Of a stretch of 64,000 nt of DNA, positions 36,717-45,618 are shown piece by piece (within the stretch, counting starts at the first letter, position 1; every line of letters begins with the position of its first letter). The DNA is from Syntrophobotulus glycolicus DSM 8271 (GTDB lineage: Bacteria; Bacillota; Desulfitobacteriia; Desulfitobacteriales; Syntrophobotulaceae): contig NC_015172.1 in assembly GCF_000190635.1 (NCBI RefSeq), positions 310,001 to 374,000 on the forward strand, in the 5' to 3' direction. The position numbers were made by a program, and so were the translations under genes. The notes below the pieces were generated by a model. It saw only the letters and a program-made list of their open reading frames with translations. It did not search any database and was not told where the DNA came from.

Positions 36717-37801
36717 TGCAAATTACAAGAGGTAAGATTCAAAGTGCTCAAAAGGTTGTGGCTTATGGCCCTGAAGGAATCGGAAAATCAACTTTTGCCG
36801 CCCAGTTCCCCAACCCAGTATTTATCGATACCGAAGGCAGCACAAAGCATATGGACGTGGCCCGGACACCGAGGCCCAGCAGCTGGACTATGCTCATAGA
36901 GCAGGTAAAGTATTTTAAAGCACATCCCCAAGAGTGCAATACCCTGGTGCTCGATACCGCAGATTGGGCCGAACAACTTTGTATCAATGAAATCTGTTCA
37001 AAATCACAAAAAAACGGGATTGAGGATTTTGGCTATGGCAAGGGATACGTTTACTTGGCAGAAGAATTCGGACGCCTATTAAACCTTTTGGAAGAGCTCG
37101 TTGAACTCGGAATAAATATCGTATTTACGGCTCACGCTCAAATGAGAAAGTTTGAACAGCCCGACGAAATGGGTGCCTATGATCGCTGGGAAATGAAATT
37201 ACAGAAAAAGACCGCACCGCTTCTGCGCGAGTGGTCCGATATGCTTCTGTTCGCGAATTACGAAACATTTGTTATCAATGTAGATGGACAGGGTGTGGCT
37301 AAAGGTAAAAATAAGGCCCAGGGCGGTAAGCGTGTTATGTATACGACCCATCACTCCTGTTGGGATGCAAAAAACAGGCATGACTTGCCGGACAAAACCG
37401 ATCTAAATTATGCTGCGATCGCTCACTGCATTCCTACAAGAGATGCTTCAGTTCCAATTCAGAAAAATGCTTATTTAGAAGATACAAAACCTATTGAGCA
37501 ACCGGTCAAGGCTGAGGAGCAGAAAAAAGTGACTGAAACAGTTTCGGCAACAACCGTTAAGCCACAAGAAGAGCAATTGAAAATAGATTTATCAGGTATC
37601 CCCCAGCAGCTGGCCGACCTCATGGCAGCTAATCAGATAACTCAGGAGGAAATCCAGCAGGCTGTTGCCAGCAAAGGATATTATCCCCAAAATACACCGA
37701 TTCAGAATTATGATCCGGATTTTATTTCTGGCGTTTTGGTAGGCGCATGGTCACAGGTATTCCAAATGATCAAAGATTTCCGTGATGATGTGCCGTTTTA
37801 A
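36716..37801 (+). CDS. Sak4-like phage recombination ATPase (AAA_24)
   Basis: 361 residues from ATG 36716, overlapping the upstream stop by 1 nt. RecA-core motifs: Walker A YGPEGIGKST (about residues 18-27), Walker B TLVLDTADW (about 79-87), and an ALLREW-like sensor region. Sak4-type proteins anneal single strands with a partner SSB. Immediately followed by a DUF669 gene, its usual neighbour. The C-terminal 100 residues are low-complexity with a possible partner-binding tail. Confidence 0.8.
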   Translation: MQITRGKIQSAQKVVAYGPEGIGKSTFAAQFPNPVFIDTEGSTKHMDVARTPRPSSWTMLIEQVKYFKAHPQECNTLVLDTADWAEQLCINEICSKSQKNGIEDFGYGKGYVYLAEEFGRLLNLLEELVELGINIVFTAHAQMRKFEQPDEMGAYDRWEMKLQKKTAPLLREWSDMLLFANYETFVINVDGQGVAKGKNKAQGGKRVMYTTHHSCWDAKNRHDLPDKTDLNYAAIAHCIPTRDASVPIQKNAYLEDTKPIEQPVKAEEQKKVTETVSATTVKPQEEQLKIDLSGIPQQLADLMAANQITQEEIQQAVASKGYYPQNTPIQNYDPDFISGVLVGAWSQVFQMIKDFRDDVPF

Positions 37802-37826
37802 AAAATAGAAGAGGGGAACAGAGATT

Positions 37827-38276
37827 ATGAGCAATGAAGGTTATGAATTGAATTGGGATTCACAAATTGAGAATGATGGACCTGAATTTACAATATTACC
37901 TGAAGGTGATTATGATTTTGTAGTTACCGAATTCGAAAGAGCCAGGCATAACGGAAGCGACAAGCTTCCGCCTTGCTGGAAGGCAGTTGTCCATATCAGG
38001 ATTCAAGGGCCTGAAGGCATTGCAATTATTAGACACAATCTTTTTCTACATTCAATTACTGAAGGTATGCTTTGCGCTTTTTTCAGTGCAATTGGTCAGC
38101 GCAAAAAAGGCGAAAAAATCAGTATGGATTGGGGAACTGTTGTAGGTTCTAAGGGTAAAGCAAAAATCGGTATTCGCAAATGGAAAAACGATGAAGGCCG
38201 TGAGTTTACCTCCAATGAGGTCAAGAAATTCTATGAACATACTCCTCAAAAAGGGTTTGAAGCTGGGAGGTTTTAA
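37827..38276 (+). CDS. DUF669 protein, putative phage single-strand-binding partner
   Basis: 149 residues, beginning ELNWDSQ and continuing ILPEGDYDFVVTEFERARHNGSDKLPPC with the core pattern of DUF669. The domain is an OB-fold-like module that accompanies Sak4-type ATPases. Its place between that ATPase and the helicase fits a DNA-binding replication/recombination role. Confidence 0.8.
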   Translation: MSNEGYELNWDSQIENDGPEFTILPEGDYDFVVTEFERARHNGSDKLPPCWKAVVHIRIQGPEGIAIIRHNLFLHSITEGMLCAFFSAIGQRKKGEKISMDWGTVVGSKGKAKIGIRKWKNDEGREFTSNEVKKFYEHTPQKGFEAGRF

Positions 38277-38278
38277 GC

Positions 38279-39892
38279 TTGGAGCTAAGGCCATATCAAA
38301 GTGAAGCAAAAGAGGCAATCCAAAATGAATGGCGACAAGGTTTACTTAAAACCTTGTTAGTACTGCCGACAGGTACCGGTAAAACAATCGTGTTTTCTAA
38401 ACTGACAGAGGATTGTGTTCGTGACGGTGAGAGGGTCTTAATCCTCGCTCACCGGGGTGAGCTCCTTGACCAAGCCGCTGATAAACTCAGTAAGTCTACA
38501 GGACTGGGATGCGCCGTCGAAAAGGCTGAAGAGTCATGTCTAGGGAGTTGGTTTCGGGTAGTTGTCGGCAGCGTCCAGTCTCTTATGCGTGAGAAACGCT
38601 TGAGTCAATTCTCACGGGATTACTTTGATACCATCATCGTAGATGAAGCCCATCACGCCATATCTGATAGCTACTTGCGGGTATTAAATCATTTCAATAA
38701 AGCAAAAGTCCTCGGGGTTACGGCCACGCCGGATAGGGGCGATATGCGGAATCTTGGTTCATTTTTTGAAAGTCTGGCCTATGAGTATACTTTGCCAAAA
38801 GCAATTAAGGATAGCTACTTATCACCGATTAAAGCTCAGACAATCCCCTTAAAACTCGACCTGACTGGCGTTTCCCTTGCTCAGGGCGATTTTAAGGCAT
38901 CAGACTTGGGGTCAGCGTTAGATCCTTACCTACACCAGATCGCCGATGAAATGGCAAAGGTGTGCCTGGATCGTAAAACAGTCGTATTTCTGCCACTGAT
39001 CAAGACTAGCCAGAAGTTTACACAGATATTAAGAGAAAAGGGTTTCCGCGCTGCTGAAGTCAATGGAGAAAGTGCTGATCGCGAGCGGCTCCTGAAAGAC
39101 TTTGATGCCGGCTCCTATGATGTCTTGTGTAACTCGATGCTTCTGACTGAGGGCTGGGACTGCCCGTCTGTAGATTGCATTGTTGTCCTGAGACCCACGA
39201 AGATCCGCAGTCTCTATTGTCAGATGGTGGGCCGCGGTACCCGGTTGTTCCCAGGTAAGGAATATCTGCTTCTGCTTGATTTCCTTTGGCACACCGAGCG
39301 CCATGAGCTCTGCCATCCTGCCCATCTGATTTGTGAGAGCGAAGAAGTAGCCAAGAAAATGACAGAGAATATTGAAGAAGCCGGTTGCCCAGTAGACTTA
39401 GAGGCAGCTGAAAAACAAGCCTCAGAAGATGTTATAGCTGCCAGGGAAGAAGCCCTGGCGAAACAACTTCAGGAAATGCGCAATCGCAAACGTAAGCTTG
39501 TGGATCCGCTGCAGTTTGAAATGAGTATTCAGGCTGAAGATTTAGCAAATTACATTCCGGCTTTCGGATGGGAAATGGGACCACCGTCAGATAAACAGGT
39601 TCAGACCCTTGAGAAGCTGGGAATATTCCCTGACCAGATTGAAAGCGCTGGCAAAGCTGCCAAGTTGCTTGATCGTTTAGATAAAAGAAGATCTGAAGGA
39701 TTAACAACACCAAAACAGATCCGCTTTTTAGAAGGGCGAGGTTTTAGAAATGTCGGCACTTGGGAATTTGAAGGAACAAAAAGACTTATAGACCGAATTG
39801 CTGCAAATGGATGGAAGGTTCCGAACGATATCAATCCCGCTGAATTCAAGCCGGAATCCCAGCCATCTGTAGGCTTTGAATGGGGTGCATAA
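38279..39892 (+). CDS. Phage DEAD/DEAH superfamily 2 helicase
   Basis: 537 residues from TTG 38279 (GGGAGG 8 nt upstream). Motifs: RPYQSEA (Q-like), Walker A LPTGTGKT, DEAHH (motif II), TATPDRGD (motif III), and MVGRGTRLFPGK (motif VI). The C-terminus has a helical tail with two repeats of a ...TPKQIRFLEGRGF motif, seen in phage helicases of this type. It probably unwinds DNA for replication. Confidence 0.92.
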   Translation: MELRPYQSEAKEAIQNEWRQGLLKTLLVLPTGTGKTIVFSKLTEDCVRDGERVLILAHRGELLDQAADKLSKSTGLGCAVEKAEESCLGSWFRVVVGSVQSLMREKRLSQFSRDYFDTIIVDEAHHAISDSYLRVLNHFNKAKVLGVTATPDRGDMRNLGSFFESLAYEYTLPKAIKDSYLSPIKAQTIPLKLDLTGVSLAQGDFKASDLGSALDPYLHQIADEMAKVCLDRKTVVFLPLIKTSQKFTQILREKGFRAAEVNGESADRERLLKDFDAGSYDVLCNSMLLTEGWDCPSVDCIVVLRPTKIRSLYCQMVGRGTRLFPGKEYLLLLDFLWHTERHELCHPAHLICESEEVAKKMTENIEEAGCPVDLEAAEKQASEDVIAAREEALAKQLQEMRNRKRKLVDPLQFEMSIQAEDLANYIPAFGWEMGPPSDKQVQTLEKLGIFPDQIESAGKAAKLLDRLDKRRSEGLTTPKQIRFLEGRGFRNVGTWEFEGTKRLIDRIAANGWKVPNDINPAEFKPESQPSVGFEWGA

Positions 39893-39893
39893 A

Positions 39894-40508
39894 TTGATTA
39901 AAGATTTAACAGGAGAACGTTTTGGCAAATTAATTGTTTTAAATCGTGCGCTTTCAAATTCCAAGAGCGGTAATGCTCGCTGGACATGTCGCTGTGATTG
40001 CGGAAGTTTTACAACAGTTACTGGAAGTAAACTCATTAATAAACATACAACAAGTTGCGGTTGTAATAAGCGAACTGCCAATGGCCATTCAACTGAAAGA
40101 CTTTTTAGGATTTGGAATGGTATGAAAAGAAGATGTTTAAACGAGAAGAGTGATAATTATAAGTGGTATGGCGGCCGCGGAATATCGATTTGTTCAGAAT
40201 GGGATGAATATGAAGCTTTCCGGTCTTGGGCAATAAAAGCCGGATACTCAGATGCTTTAACAATTGATCGAATTAATCCAAATGGAAATTACACACCCGA
40301 GAATTGCAAATGGGTCGATATTAAAGCACAAGCAAACAATAGAAACAATAATCACATCTTAAAACTAAACGGAGAAACATATACAATTTCACAATTTGCT
40401 GAAAAATACAGAATATCTTACTGGACGGTTGTAAATAGGCTAAAGCTTGGGTGGGACTTAGAGCGAATAATTAGAACGCCTGAAAGGAGCGTGGATTGTC
40501 TTGGATGA
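39894..40508 (+). CDS. HNH/AP2-type putative homing endonuclease
   Basis: 204 residues from TTG 39894 (GGGGTG 6 nt upstream); relatives begin with the same IKDLTGERFGKLIVL segment. A CRCDCG...SCGC zinc-like part is followed by LFRIWNGMKRRC...KWYGGRGI and LTIDRINPNGNYTPENCKWV, as in phage HNH/AP2 proteins. The tail (LNGETYTISQFAEKYRISYWTVVNRL) is a NUMOD1-like DNA-binding element. It is AT-richer than the helicase and primase genes it separates and overlaps the latter by 8 nt, consistent with a mobile insert. Confidence 0.75.
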   Translation: MIKDLTGERFGKLIVLNRALSNSKSGNARWTCRCDCGSFTTVTGSKLINKHTTSCGCNKRTANGHSTERLFRIWNGMKRRCLNEKSDNYKWYGGRGISICSEWDEYEAFRSWAIKAGYSDALTIDRINPNGNYTPENCKWVDIKAQANNRNNNHILKLNGETYTISQFAEKYRISYWTVVNRLKLGWDLERIIRTPERSVDCLG

Positions 40509-42747
40509 TTCCCATAACCTTTTGGATCTCCTAAAGCATATTGATCCCGCTCAGCTTGATTATGCCACATGGCTATCCGTCGGCATGGCTCTAAAGGAAG
40601 CAGGTTATACTGCCGCAGACTGGGATGAATGGAGCCGACGGGACATCGGCCGGTACCATGCCGGCGAATGCTTCCGGAAATGGGACAGCTTCCGCGGCGC
40701 CTCTACTCCGGTTACTGCCGGCACGATTGTAGCACTGGCCAAAGATCATGGATGGCGGCCGGAACGGGATATTGGATATGAACTGGGATGGGATTCGACC
40801 ATTGGCGGGAAAGACGATCTGGTGGTAATTCAAAAAGGATGGTTGGAGGGCAGGGAAGTTGCTGAGCCGGATTCTTGGGACCACGTCGGCCAACTGGTCA
40901 AATATCTGGAAATCCTTTTCGAAGCGTCTGAAAATGTCGGTTATGTGACCGAGAGCTGGGAAAAGGACGGCAAATACTTGCCCACTAAGGGTAATTGGGA
41001 CCGGACTGCTGGCGAACTCATCCAGCAATTTAATAAATGCAAGGATGATATCGGCGCCGTCCTGGGCGATTATAAACTTGAGGCGGGGGCCTGGATACGC
41101 TTTAACCCCCTAGATGGCAAAGGCTGCAAAAACGAGAACGTTACCGAATTCCGATATGCTCTGGTTGAGTCGGACGACATGAACATTGACCAACAGAACG
41201 CTATTATTCGCGAGTTGGAACTGCCGGTGGCTTGCCTGGTGCATTCCGGAGGAAAGAGCCTCCACGCTATTACAAGAATTGACGCTGCCAATTATGACGA
41301 ATACCGCAAACGGGTTGATTACCTTTACACCGTCCTAAAAAAGAATGGGATGAACGTGGATACCCAGAACAAAAACCCTTCCCGGCTCTCCCGGATGCCA
41401 GGCGTAATGCGTAATGGCCACAAACAATTCCTGATTGATACCAATATCGGAAAAGAGAGTTGGAAAGACTGGCAAGAGTGGATTGAAGGCATCAATGATG
41501 ATCTGCCGGAGCCGGAAAGCCTGACCAGTGTCTGGGATGATCTGCCGGAGTTGGCGCCACCGCTCATTGATAGCGTGCTTCGCCAGGGTCATAAGATGCT
41601 CATGGCTGGACCATCGAAGGCCGGAAAATCGTTTGCCTTAATTGAGTTATGTTGTGCCATCGCTGAAGGCCGTAGATGGTTTAACTGGCCGTGTACACAA
41701 GGAAAAGTGATGTATGTCAATCTGGAGTTAGACAGGGCAAGTTGTTTGCATCGGTTTAGGGATGTTTATACCGCATTGGGTTGGCAACCAAAGAATCTCA
41801 ATAATATTGATATCTGGAATTTACGTGGTAAATCTGTCCCTATGGACAAGTTGGCGCCGAAATTGATTCGCCGGGCGGCCAAGAAAAACTATATCGCGAT
41901 CATTATTGACCCAATTTATAAAGTAATTACCGGCGATGAAAATAGCGCAGACCAGATGGCACACTTCTGCAATCAGTTTGACCGAGTTTGCACTGATCTG
42001 GGGGCAGCCGTGATCTATTGCCACCATCACAGTAAAGGAAGTCAGGGTAATAAGCGCAGCATGGACCGAGCATCAGGTTCCGGGGTGTTTGCTCGGGACC
42101 CGGATGCGCTGCTGGATCTGATCGAGTTGGAACTGAATGAGAACATACTGAAGCAAGAAGAGAATAAAGCCATTGCTCATGTATGTAAGGAATGGCTGAA
42201 TAAGCACGTAAAGGACTGGGAAGATCACGTATCTCAGGATCATTTATGCTCTGAAAAAGACATGCTGGAAGCGTGCAGGAAGCTCCTGGAGACCGAAACC
42301 CATTATGCTATGCAGAAGGATGTTGAAGCAGCCAGGAAGGCAATCAAGCAACGGACAGCTTGGAGAATTGACGGTACCTTGAGAGAATTCCCCAAGTTCC
42401 CGCCGGTTAACCTTTGGTTTAATTATCCCATTCATTATGTGGATGATGTCGGCAGCTTGCAGGATATAGAAGCTGAAGGGGAAGCGCCGCCGTGGCAGAA
42501 GGCCACTGAAAAAAGAAAGTATAGAGCGAAAAAGGATCGTAGGAATAAGGCACAAGAATTCGATGACGCTGTAAAAAGCTGCAATATGGGCGAACCTCCG
42601 ACGATAAATAACCTTATCGAATGGTTTTCGTCTACCGGAAAGACCGTAGCTGAAAGAACAATCCGAGATTGGATTAAGACTTTCGGGTATGAAATAGACC
42701 GCAATAACGGAAATACAATCGTGAAAAAAGATGCGGGGGGAACATAA
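40501..42747 (+). CDS. Phage primase-helicase (PriCT-like, primase core, RecA-like ATPase)
   Basis: 748 residues, TTG start at 40501 (AAAGGAG 13 nt upstream). Residues 1-75 form a PriCT_2-like domain (LDYATWLSVGMALKEAGY). The middle (about 190-330) resembles an archaeo-eukaryotic primase core (LVHSGGKSLHAITRID, NPSRLSRMPGV). A RepA/AAA_25 ATPase follows with Walker A AGPSKAGKS (about 369-377) and IAIIIDPIYK (Walker B). It should start phage replication; origin-like repeats overlap its 3' end. Confidence 0.88.
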   Translation: MDDSHNLLDLLKHIDPAQLDYATWLSVGMALKEAGYTAADWDEWSRRDIGRYHAGECFRKWDSFRGASTPVTAGTIVALAKDHGWRPERDIGYELGWDSTIGGKDDLVVIQKGWLEGREVAEPDSWDHVGQLVKYLEILFEASENVGYVTESWEKDGKYLPTKGNWDRTAGELIQQFNKCKDDIGAVLGDYKLEAGAWIRFNPLDGKGCKNENVTEFRYALVESDDMNIDQQNAIIRELELPVACLVHSGGKSLHAITRIDAANYDEYRKRVDYLYTVLKKNGMNVDTQNKNPSRLSRMPGVMRNGHKQFLIDTNIGKESWKDWQEWIEGINDDLPEPESLTSVWDDLPELAPPLIDSVLRQGHKMLMAGPSKAGKSFALIELCCAIAEGRRWFNWPCTQGKVMYVNLELDRASCLHRFRDVYTALGWQPKNLNNIDIWNLRGKSVPMDKLAPKLIRRAAKKNYIAIIIDPIYKVITGDENSADQMAHFCNQFDRVCTDLGAAVIYCHHHSKGSQGNKRSMDRASGSGVFARDPDALLDLIELELNENILKQEENKAIAHVCKEWLNKHVKDWEDHVSQDHLCSEKDMLEACRKLLETETHYAMQKDVEAARKAIKQRTAWRIDGTLREFPKFPPVNLWFNYPIHYVDDVGSLQDIEAEGEAPPWQKATEKRKYRAKKDRRNKAQEFDDAVKSCNMGEPPTINNLIEWFSSTGKTVAERTIRDWIKTFGYEIDRNNGNTIVKKDAGGT

Positions 42748-42888
42748 AAATATGGTCGCTGCAACATTATTCAAAATTGCGGGGATACCATTAAATTATG
42801 ATCACCGCAGAATTGCGGATACCATAAAAACATGGTCACCGCCCCGCAATAAAAAACTGCGGGGGAACCATAAAAACATGGTCACCGC
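42733..42888 (+). repeat. Four iteron-like palindromic repeats
   Basis: Copies at 42733-42762, 42779-42808, 42815-42842 and 42859-42888. Each is 28-30 nt, runs from GCGG to C(C/T)GC and centres on (C)CAT-AAAAA-CATGG or a close variant, so each is a direct repeat that is also an imperfect palindrome. Start-to-start distances are 46, 36 and 44. Confidence 0.9.
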
Positions 42889-43005
42889 CGCGGCGGCGGG
42901 GAAACCTATATATACTACGTATATATATATCGCCGTTCCGCCGCCGCTTACGCGACGTCACGTATGCGAAGGCGAAGGGGACCGCGATAGATGACGCGGT
43001 TCCCC
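42889..43005. other. Candidate phage replication origin core: GC palindrome flanking an AT-rich palindrome
   Basis: After the iterons, GCGGCGGCGGGGAA and TTCCGCCGCCGC arms enclose TATATATAC-TAC-GTATATATA (42907-42927). A further hairpin GGGGA-CCGCG/CGCGG-TTCCCC lies at 42977-43005 with one bulged base. Iterons next to an AT-rich melting element and the primase gene are typical origin features. This 339-nt stretch (42748-43086) holds no gene. Confidence 0.6.
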
Positions 43006-43086
43006 CCTGCCCCTGCATACATGACAGTGACAAACGCAAAATTCAAAACAAAAACCCAAATGTAAAAATTTGGAGGATGGAAATAG

Positions 43087-43248
43087 ATGATTTGTAAATT
43101 TTGCAATGAGGAAATGGAACTCGATTCGAATAGCGGAATGGAATACAACGAAACTCATATTTACGCCTGCGATTGTGGAGCAAGTTGCATTGTTCATGAA
43201 AACGGAGAAGAAGATGCTTGGGAAGAAGGCGGGGAAGATGCGTACTGA
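43087..43248 (+). CDS. Small acidic zinc-finger-like protein, 53 aa
   Basis: ATG 43087 with GGAGGA 8 nt upstream. Residues 3-6 (CKFC) and 28-30 (CDC), with Cys34, form a likely zinc site; the C-terminus is very acidic (EDAWEEGGEDAY). It overlaps the rusA start by 11 nt. Unknown function. Confidence 0.65.
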   Translation: MICKFCNEEMELDSNSGMEYNETHIYACDCGASCIVHENGEEDAWEEGGEDAY

Positions 43249-43630
43249 ATTTTTTATACCGATGGCCAAGGTTCCAACTGCAACCCATCAGGAAAAGAAA
43301 GTGAACTGGGAAACAAGGACTTTCTATGAGCCAGACAACGTAAAAGCAGCCAGGATAAAGATTCGAGCACATCTGGCCAAACACGTCCCGGAAAAGAAAT
43401 ATACCGGCCCTGTCCGGCTGCTGACAAAGTGGTGCTTCCTGGTAACAGGTAAGCATAAGAACGGGGAATACAGGACCAGCCGACCAGATACCGACAACCT
43501 GCAAAAAATGCTCAAGGATGTTATGACGACTCTTGATTACTGGACCGATGACGCACTGGTGGCCAGTGAAATCATTGAAAAGTTTTGGGCAGATATCCCG
43601 GGAATCTATATAGCGATCGAAGAGCTCTAA
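43238..43630 (+). CDS. rusA: RusA-family Holliday junction resolvase
   Basis: 130 residues from ATG 43238 inside the upstream gene. RusA signature SRPDTDNLQKMLKDVM with the catalytic aspartates, then DYWTDDALV. RusA cuts four-way junctions formed in phage replication and recombination. Longer upstream frame lacks a ribosome binding site. Confidence 0.88.
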   Translation: MRTEFFIPMAKVPTATHQEKKVNWETRTFYEPDNVKAARIKIRAHLAKHVPEKKYTGPVRLLTKWCFLVTGKHKNGEYRTSRPDTDNLQKMLKDVMTTLDYWTDDALVASEIIEKFWADIPGIYIAIEEL

Positions 43631-43644
43631 AGGTTGGTGATGAT

Positions 43645-44001
43645 ATGGCAGTCCAGGAGACATTATGGGGAGAGCCGGTACAGATGCCGGAACAAGGAAA
43701 TTACAAGGGTGATCCCAGGGCTGATTTGAGAACAGATAGCCAGTATTGGCAAAGGTTACTTTTGAACTGCTGGCACATGGAAAAGGATTTGTATTATATC
43801 CTCCATGGGGTTCGATGTGGAGGTGGAGAGTTAATACTTACCAGTAACAGCTTGATGTTACGCCCAGGTGAATGGAGCGAAAAGAAATGGGATGAGATTA
43901 AGCAAGAAGAGCTTGTCCCTTATCGTGAAAAGTTAATTGAGGTCCTTAGAGTATCAAGAGTTATGAGTATAACTGATGAGATGGTGCCGGCAGGATGGTA
44001 A
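43645..44001 (+). CDS. Phage protein, 118 aa, unknown
   Basis: Start ATG 43645 behind AGGTTGGTGATG. Contains WQRLLLNCWHMEKDLYYILHGVRCGGGEL and KLIEVLRVSRV; hydrophilic and helical, no motif recognised. Similar proteins are seen between replication and packaging modules. Confidence 0.65.
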   Translation: MAVQETLWGEPVQMPEQGNYKGDPRADLRTDSQYWQRLLLNCWHMEKDLYYILHGVRCGGGELILTSNSLMLRPGEWSEKKWDEIKQEELVPYREKLIEVLRVSRVMSITDEMVPAGW

Positions 44002-44024
44002 AAATGGAGTTGGAGTAATGCCAA

Positions 44025-44318
44025 ATGAAAACTATTGAAATTGTCGAAAAAGAGTACTTGCCTGAACAGCAGAAGCTTCTTGATATTTTTCGCCAGCATG
44101 GGCAAAGCGCTATGCCAGAGCTTCCGGTAGTCTTTAAAATTCCGGATATTCCAAACAAGGTGAAGACTCATATCAACCGGGTACCATGCAAGACTCTCAG
44201 TAAGCGGCAAGGCTACATGATCATCGCTATGGAGGTTGTTGATTTCGTTCGGCTTATGGTTAAAAGCGGTATTGAGATGAAGATAAGCGACAAAGAAAAT
44301 GGAGGGAAACAACGATAA
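44025..44318 (+). CDS. Phage protein, 97 aa, unknown
   Basis: Starts at ATG 44025 with GGAGT upstream and ends with the next gene start (ATG 44318 overlaps its stop by 1 nt). Charged, with a C-terminal helix YMIIAMEVVDFVRLMVKSGIE. No family recognised. Confidence 0.6.
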   Translation: MKTIEIVEKEYLPEQQKLLDIFRQHGQSAMPELPVVFKIPDIPNKVKTHINRVPCKTLSKRQGYMIIAMEVVDFVRLMVKSGIEMKISDKENGGKQR

Positions 44319-44764
44319 TGAGTGAGTTTGAACGGCTGACGAAAATTTGGAAAGATGAAGGGTATCCATTAAGCACGGGAGCAAGTGGTTATTACGCAAG
44401 ATCAGAAACAGGATATCCTATTCACGGAAATATTGTTGATCGTCTTGCCCAATACGAAGACCTCGGAAGCCCGGAAGAGGTGGCCAAGCTTGCCAAGGCC
44501 AAAGAAGAGGGTAGGCTGATAGTATTGCCTGTTCCTATCGGAGGCTCTATATACGTTCCATTCCGCTATCAAGATCTGGACAATAACATAGACGAAGGTG
44601 TGGAAGAGTTGCACTTATCCGGTTATTGCAAAGAAGGCGAGCGGGAATTTTATATGACTTATGATGATTCAGGCACAAATGATATTGAGCCTTGCGAGGT
44701 ATACATTACCAAAGAGGAGGCCGAACAAGCATTGAAGGTTAAGGGGGCAGAGCAATGCCGATAG
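44318..44764 (+). CDS. Phage protein, 148 aa, unknown (DRLAQYEDLG motif)
   Basis: 148 residues beginning MSEFERLTKIWKDEGY. It has the VDRLAQYEDLGSPEEVAKL segment found in many small prophage proteins of unknown role, followed by a beta-rich part ending in ITKEEAEQALKV. Coupled to its upstream neighbour by a 1-nt overlap. Confidence 0.7.
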   Translation: MSEFERLTKIWKDEGYPLSTGASGYYARSETGYPIHGNIVDRLAQYEDLGSPEEVAKLAKAKEEGRLIVLPVPIGGSIYVPFRYQDLDNNIDEGVEELHLSGYCKEGEREFYMTYDDSGTNDIEPCEVYITKEEAEQALKVKGAEQCR

Positions 44765-44838
44765 GTAAAGCGATTTTATTATCAATCATTTTGACGATTG
44801 TCCTTTTAGTCATGTTAGATTCGATCAAGCAAGAATAG
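44755..44838 (+). CDS. 27-aa single-pass membrane peptide
   Basis: ATG 44755 lies 7 nt after AAGGGGG in the preceding gene. The product MPIGKAILLSIILTIVLLVML... is one hydrophobic helix with a short charged tail. Overlap with the upstream gene and ribosome binding site support translation; function unknown. Confidence 0.5.
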   Translation: MPIGKAILLSIILTIVLLVMLDSIKQE

Positions 44839-44858
44839 ATAAGACCAAGGAGGAGCGT

Positions 44859-45386
44859 ATGACAAAAAAACTTGCACCAGAGGTTTTAAAAATAATCGAG
44901 ACAGCAGTAAACAAGGCTGCCAAAGAGAGCGTGGGCAAAGCCGTAGAGTATAGGCCGGATGAACGGAATTTTTTCCGGGAAACTGAAATTTTGCTTTATA
45001 ACTATCCCGCCTTGAAACTAAAAGTCGCCCAGGATGAAGAGTTTTTGTATAACCCAGAAGCGCAGACCGACCCGCCGGCAAAATCAAAGGACATTGTTTA
45101 TGGCGCGATTCGTGGGGGTCACGGCCTGGACATCGACCAATACACCAAAGGAGTTAAGTCCAGCATGATGCGAACTAGGCAGGAAGTGTTGCGGGTTGAG
45201 AGGGCATTGGAGACGATCAGAGATGATCAGTATTACGGCATTATTCCGTTTAAGTACTGGGATGGAATGACGATGGAGGAGATAGCCGGAAAATTTGAGT
45301 GCGACGAAAGAACACTTTACAGGCAAAAAAACAGGTTGGTTAATAAAATTAAGATCATGCTGTTTGGTGCTGATGCTTTAAAATAG
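44859..45386 (+). CDS. ArpU-like late transcription regulator
   Basis: 175 residues, CAAGGAGGAGCG upstream. The C-terminal 60 residues resemble sigma region 4 (YWDGMTMEEIAGKFECDERTLYRQKNRLVNKI), as in ArpU-type phage regulators of late genes. It is the last gene before the late promoter with its phased repeats (45388-45456), so binding there is the simplest model. Confidence 0.75.
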   Translation: MTKKLAPEVLKIIETAVNKAAKESVGKAVEYRPDERNFFRETEILLYNYPALKLKVAQDEEFLYNPEAQTDPPAKSKDIVYGAIRGGHGLDIDQYTKGVKSSMMRTRQEVLRVERALETIRDDQYYGIIPFKYWDGMTMEEIAGKFECDERTLYRQKNRLVNKIKIMLFGADALK

Positions 45387-45387
45387 A

Positions 45388-45427
45388 AATGTCAAAAACG
45401 TGTCAGTTTCGTGTCAGAAACGTGTCA
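45388..45427 (+). repeat. Four TGTCA repeats in 11-bp phase
   Basis: CGTGTCA at 45399, 45410 and 45421, preceded by AATGTCA at 45388; every step is exactly 11 bp, so the sites lie on one face of the helix just upstream of the late -35 box. Confidence 0.9.
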
Positions 45428-45456
45428 TTGTTAAGGGGTTTTTGACCTGTTATAAT
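45428..45456 (+). promoter_or_regulatory. Late promoter
   Basis: TTGTTA (45428-45433) and TATAAT (45451-45456) are 17 nt apart. The -35 is off consensus and the phased repeats abut it, as for activator-dependent promoters. Confidence 0.75.
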
Positions 45457-45497
45457 TGCTACAATGCGAAAGTTATGTTAAAGAGAGGTGGCCGGGC

Positions 45498-45596
45498 ATG
45501 AACAATAAAGACTTAATCAATCTAATTGAAATTATTCTCTGTGCACTGGCATGCCCGCTGATATTGCCGGCTGTCATAGAAAATCAAACAAAGTAA
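45498..45596 (+). CDS. 32-aa membrane peptide, first ORF after the late promoter
   Basis: ATG 45498 with AGAGAGGTGG at spacing about 7. The product is one hydrophobic helix (LINLIEIILCALACPLILPAV) with polar ends. It lies between the late promoter and a terminator hairpin. Function unknown; it might be a leader peptide. Confidence 0.5.
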   Translation: MNNKDLINLIEIILCALACPLILPAVIENQTK

Positions 45597-45618
45597 GGTG
45601 CAATATATAAACGAGTTT

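Noticed and set aside
42733..42888. CRISPR array from the palindromic repeats
   Set aside because: Only four repeats with unequal 6-17 nt gaps, too short for spacers; next to primase and origin-like elements instead.
42958..43663. Minus-strand frames of 103 and 206 codons
   Set aside because: Antisense shadows of the zinc mini-gene and rusA; no start signals.
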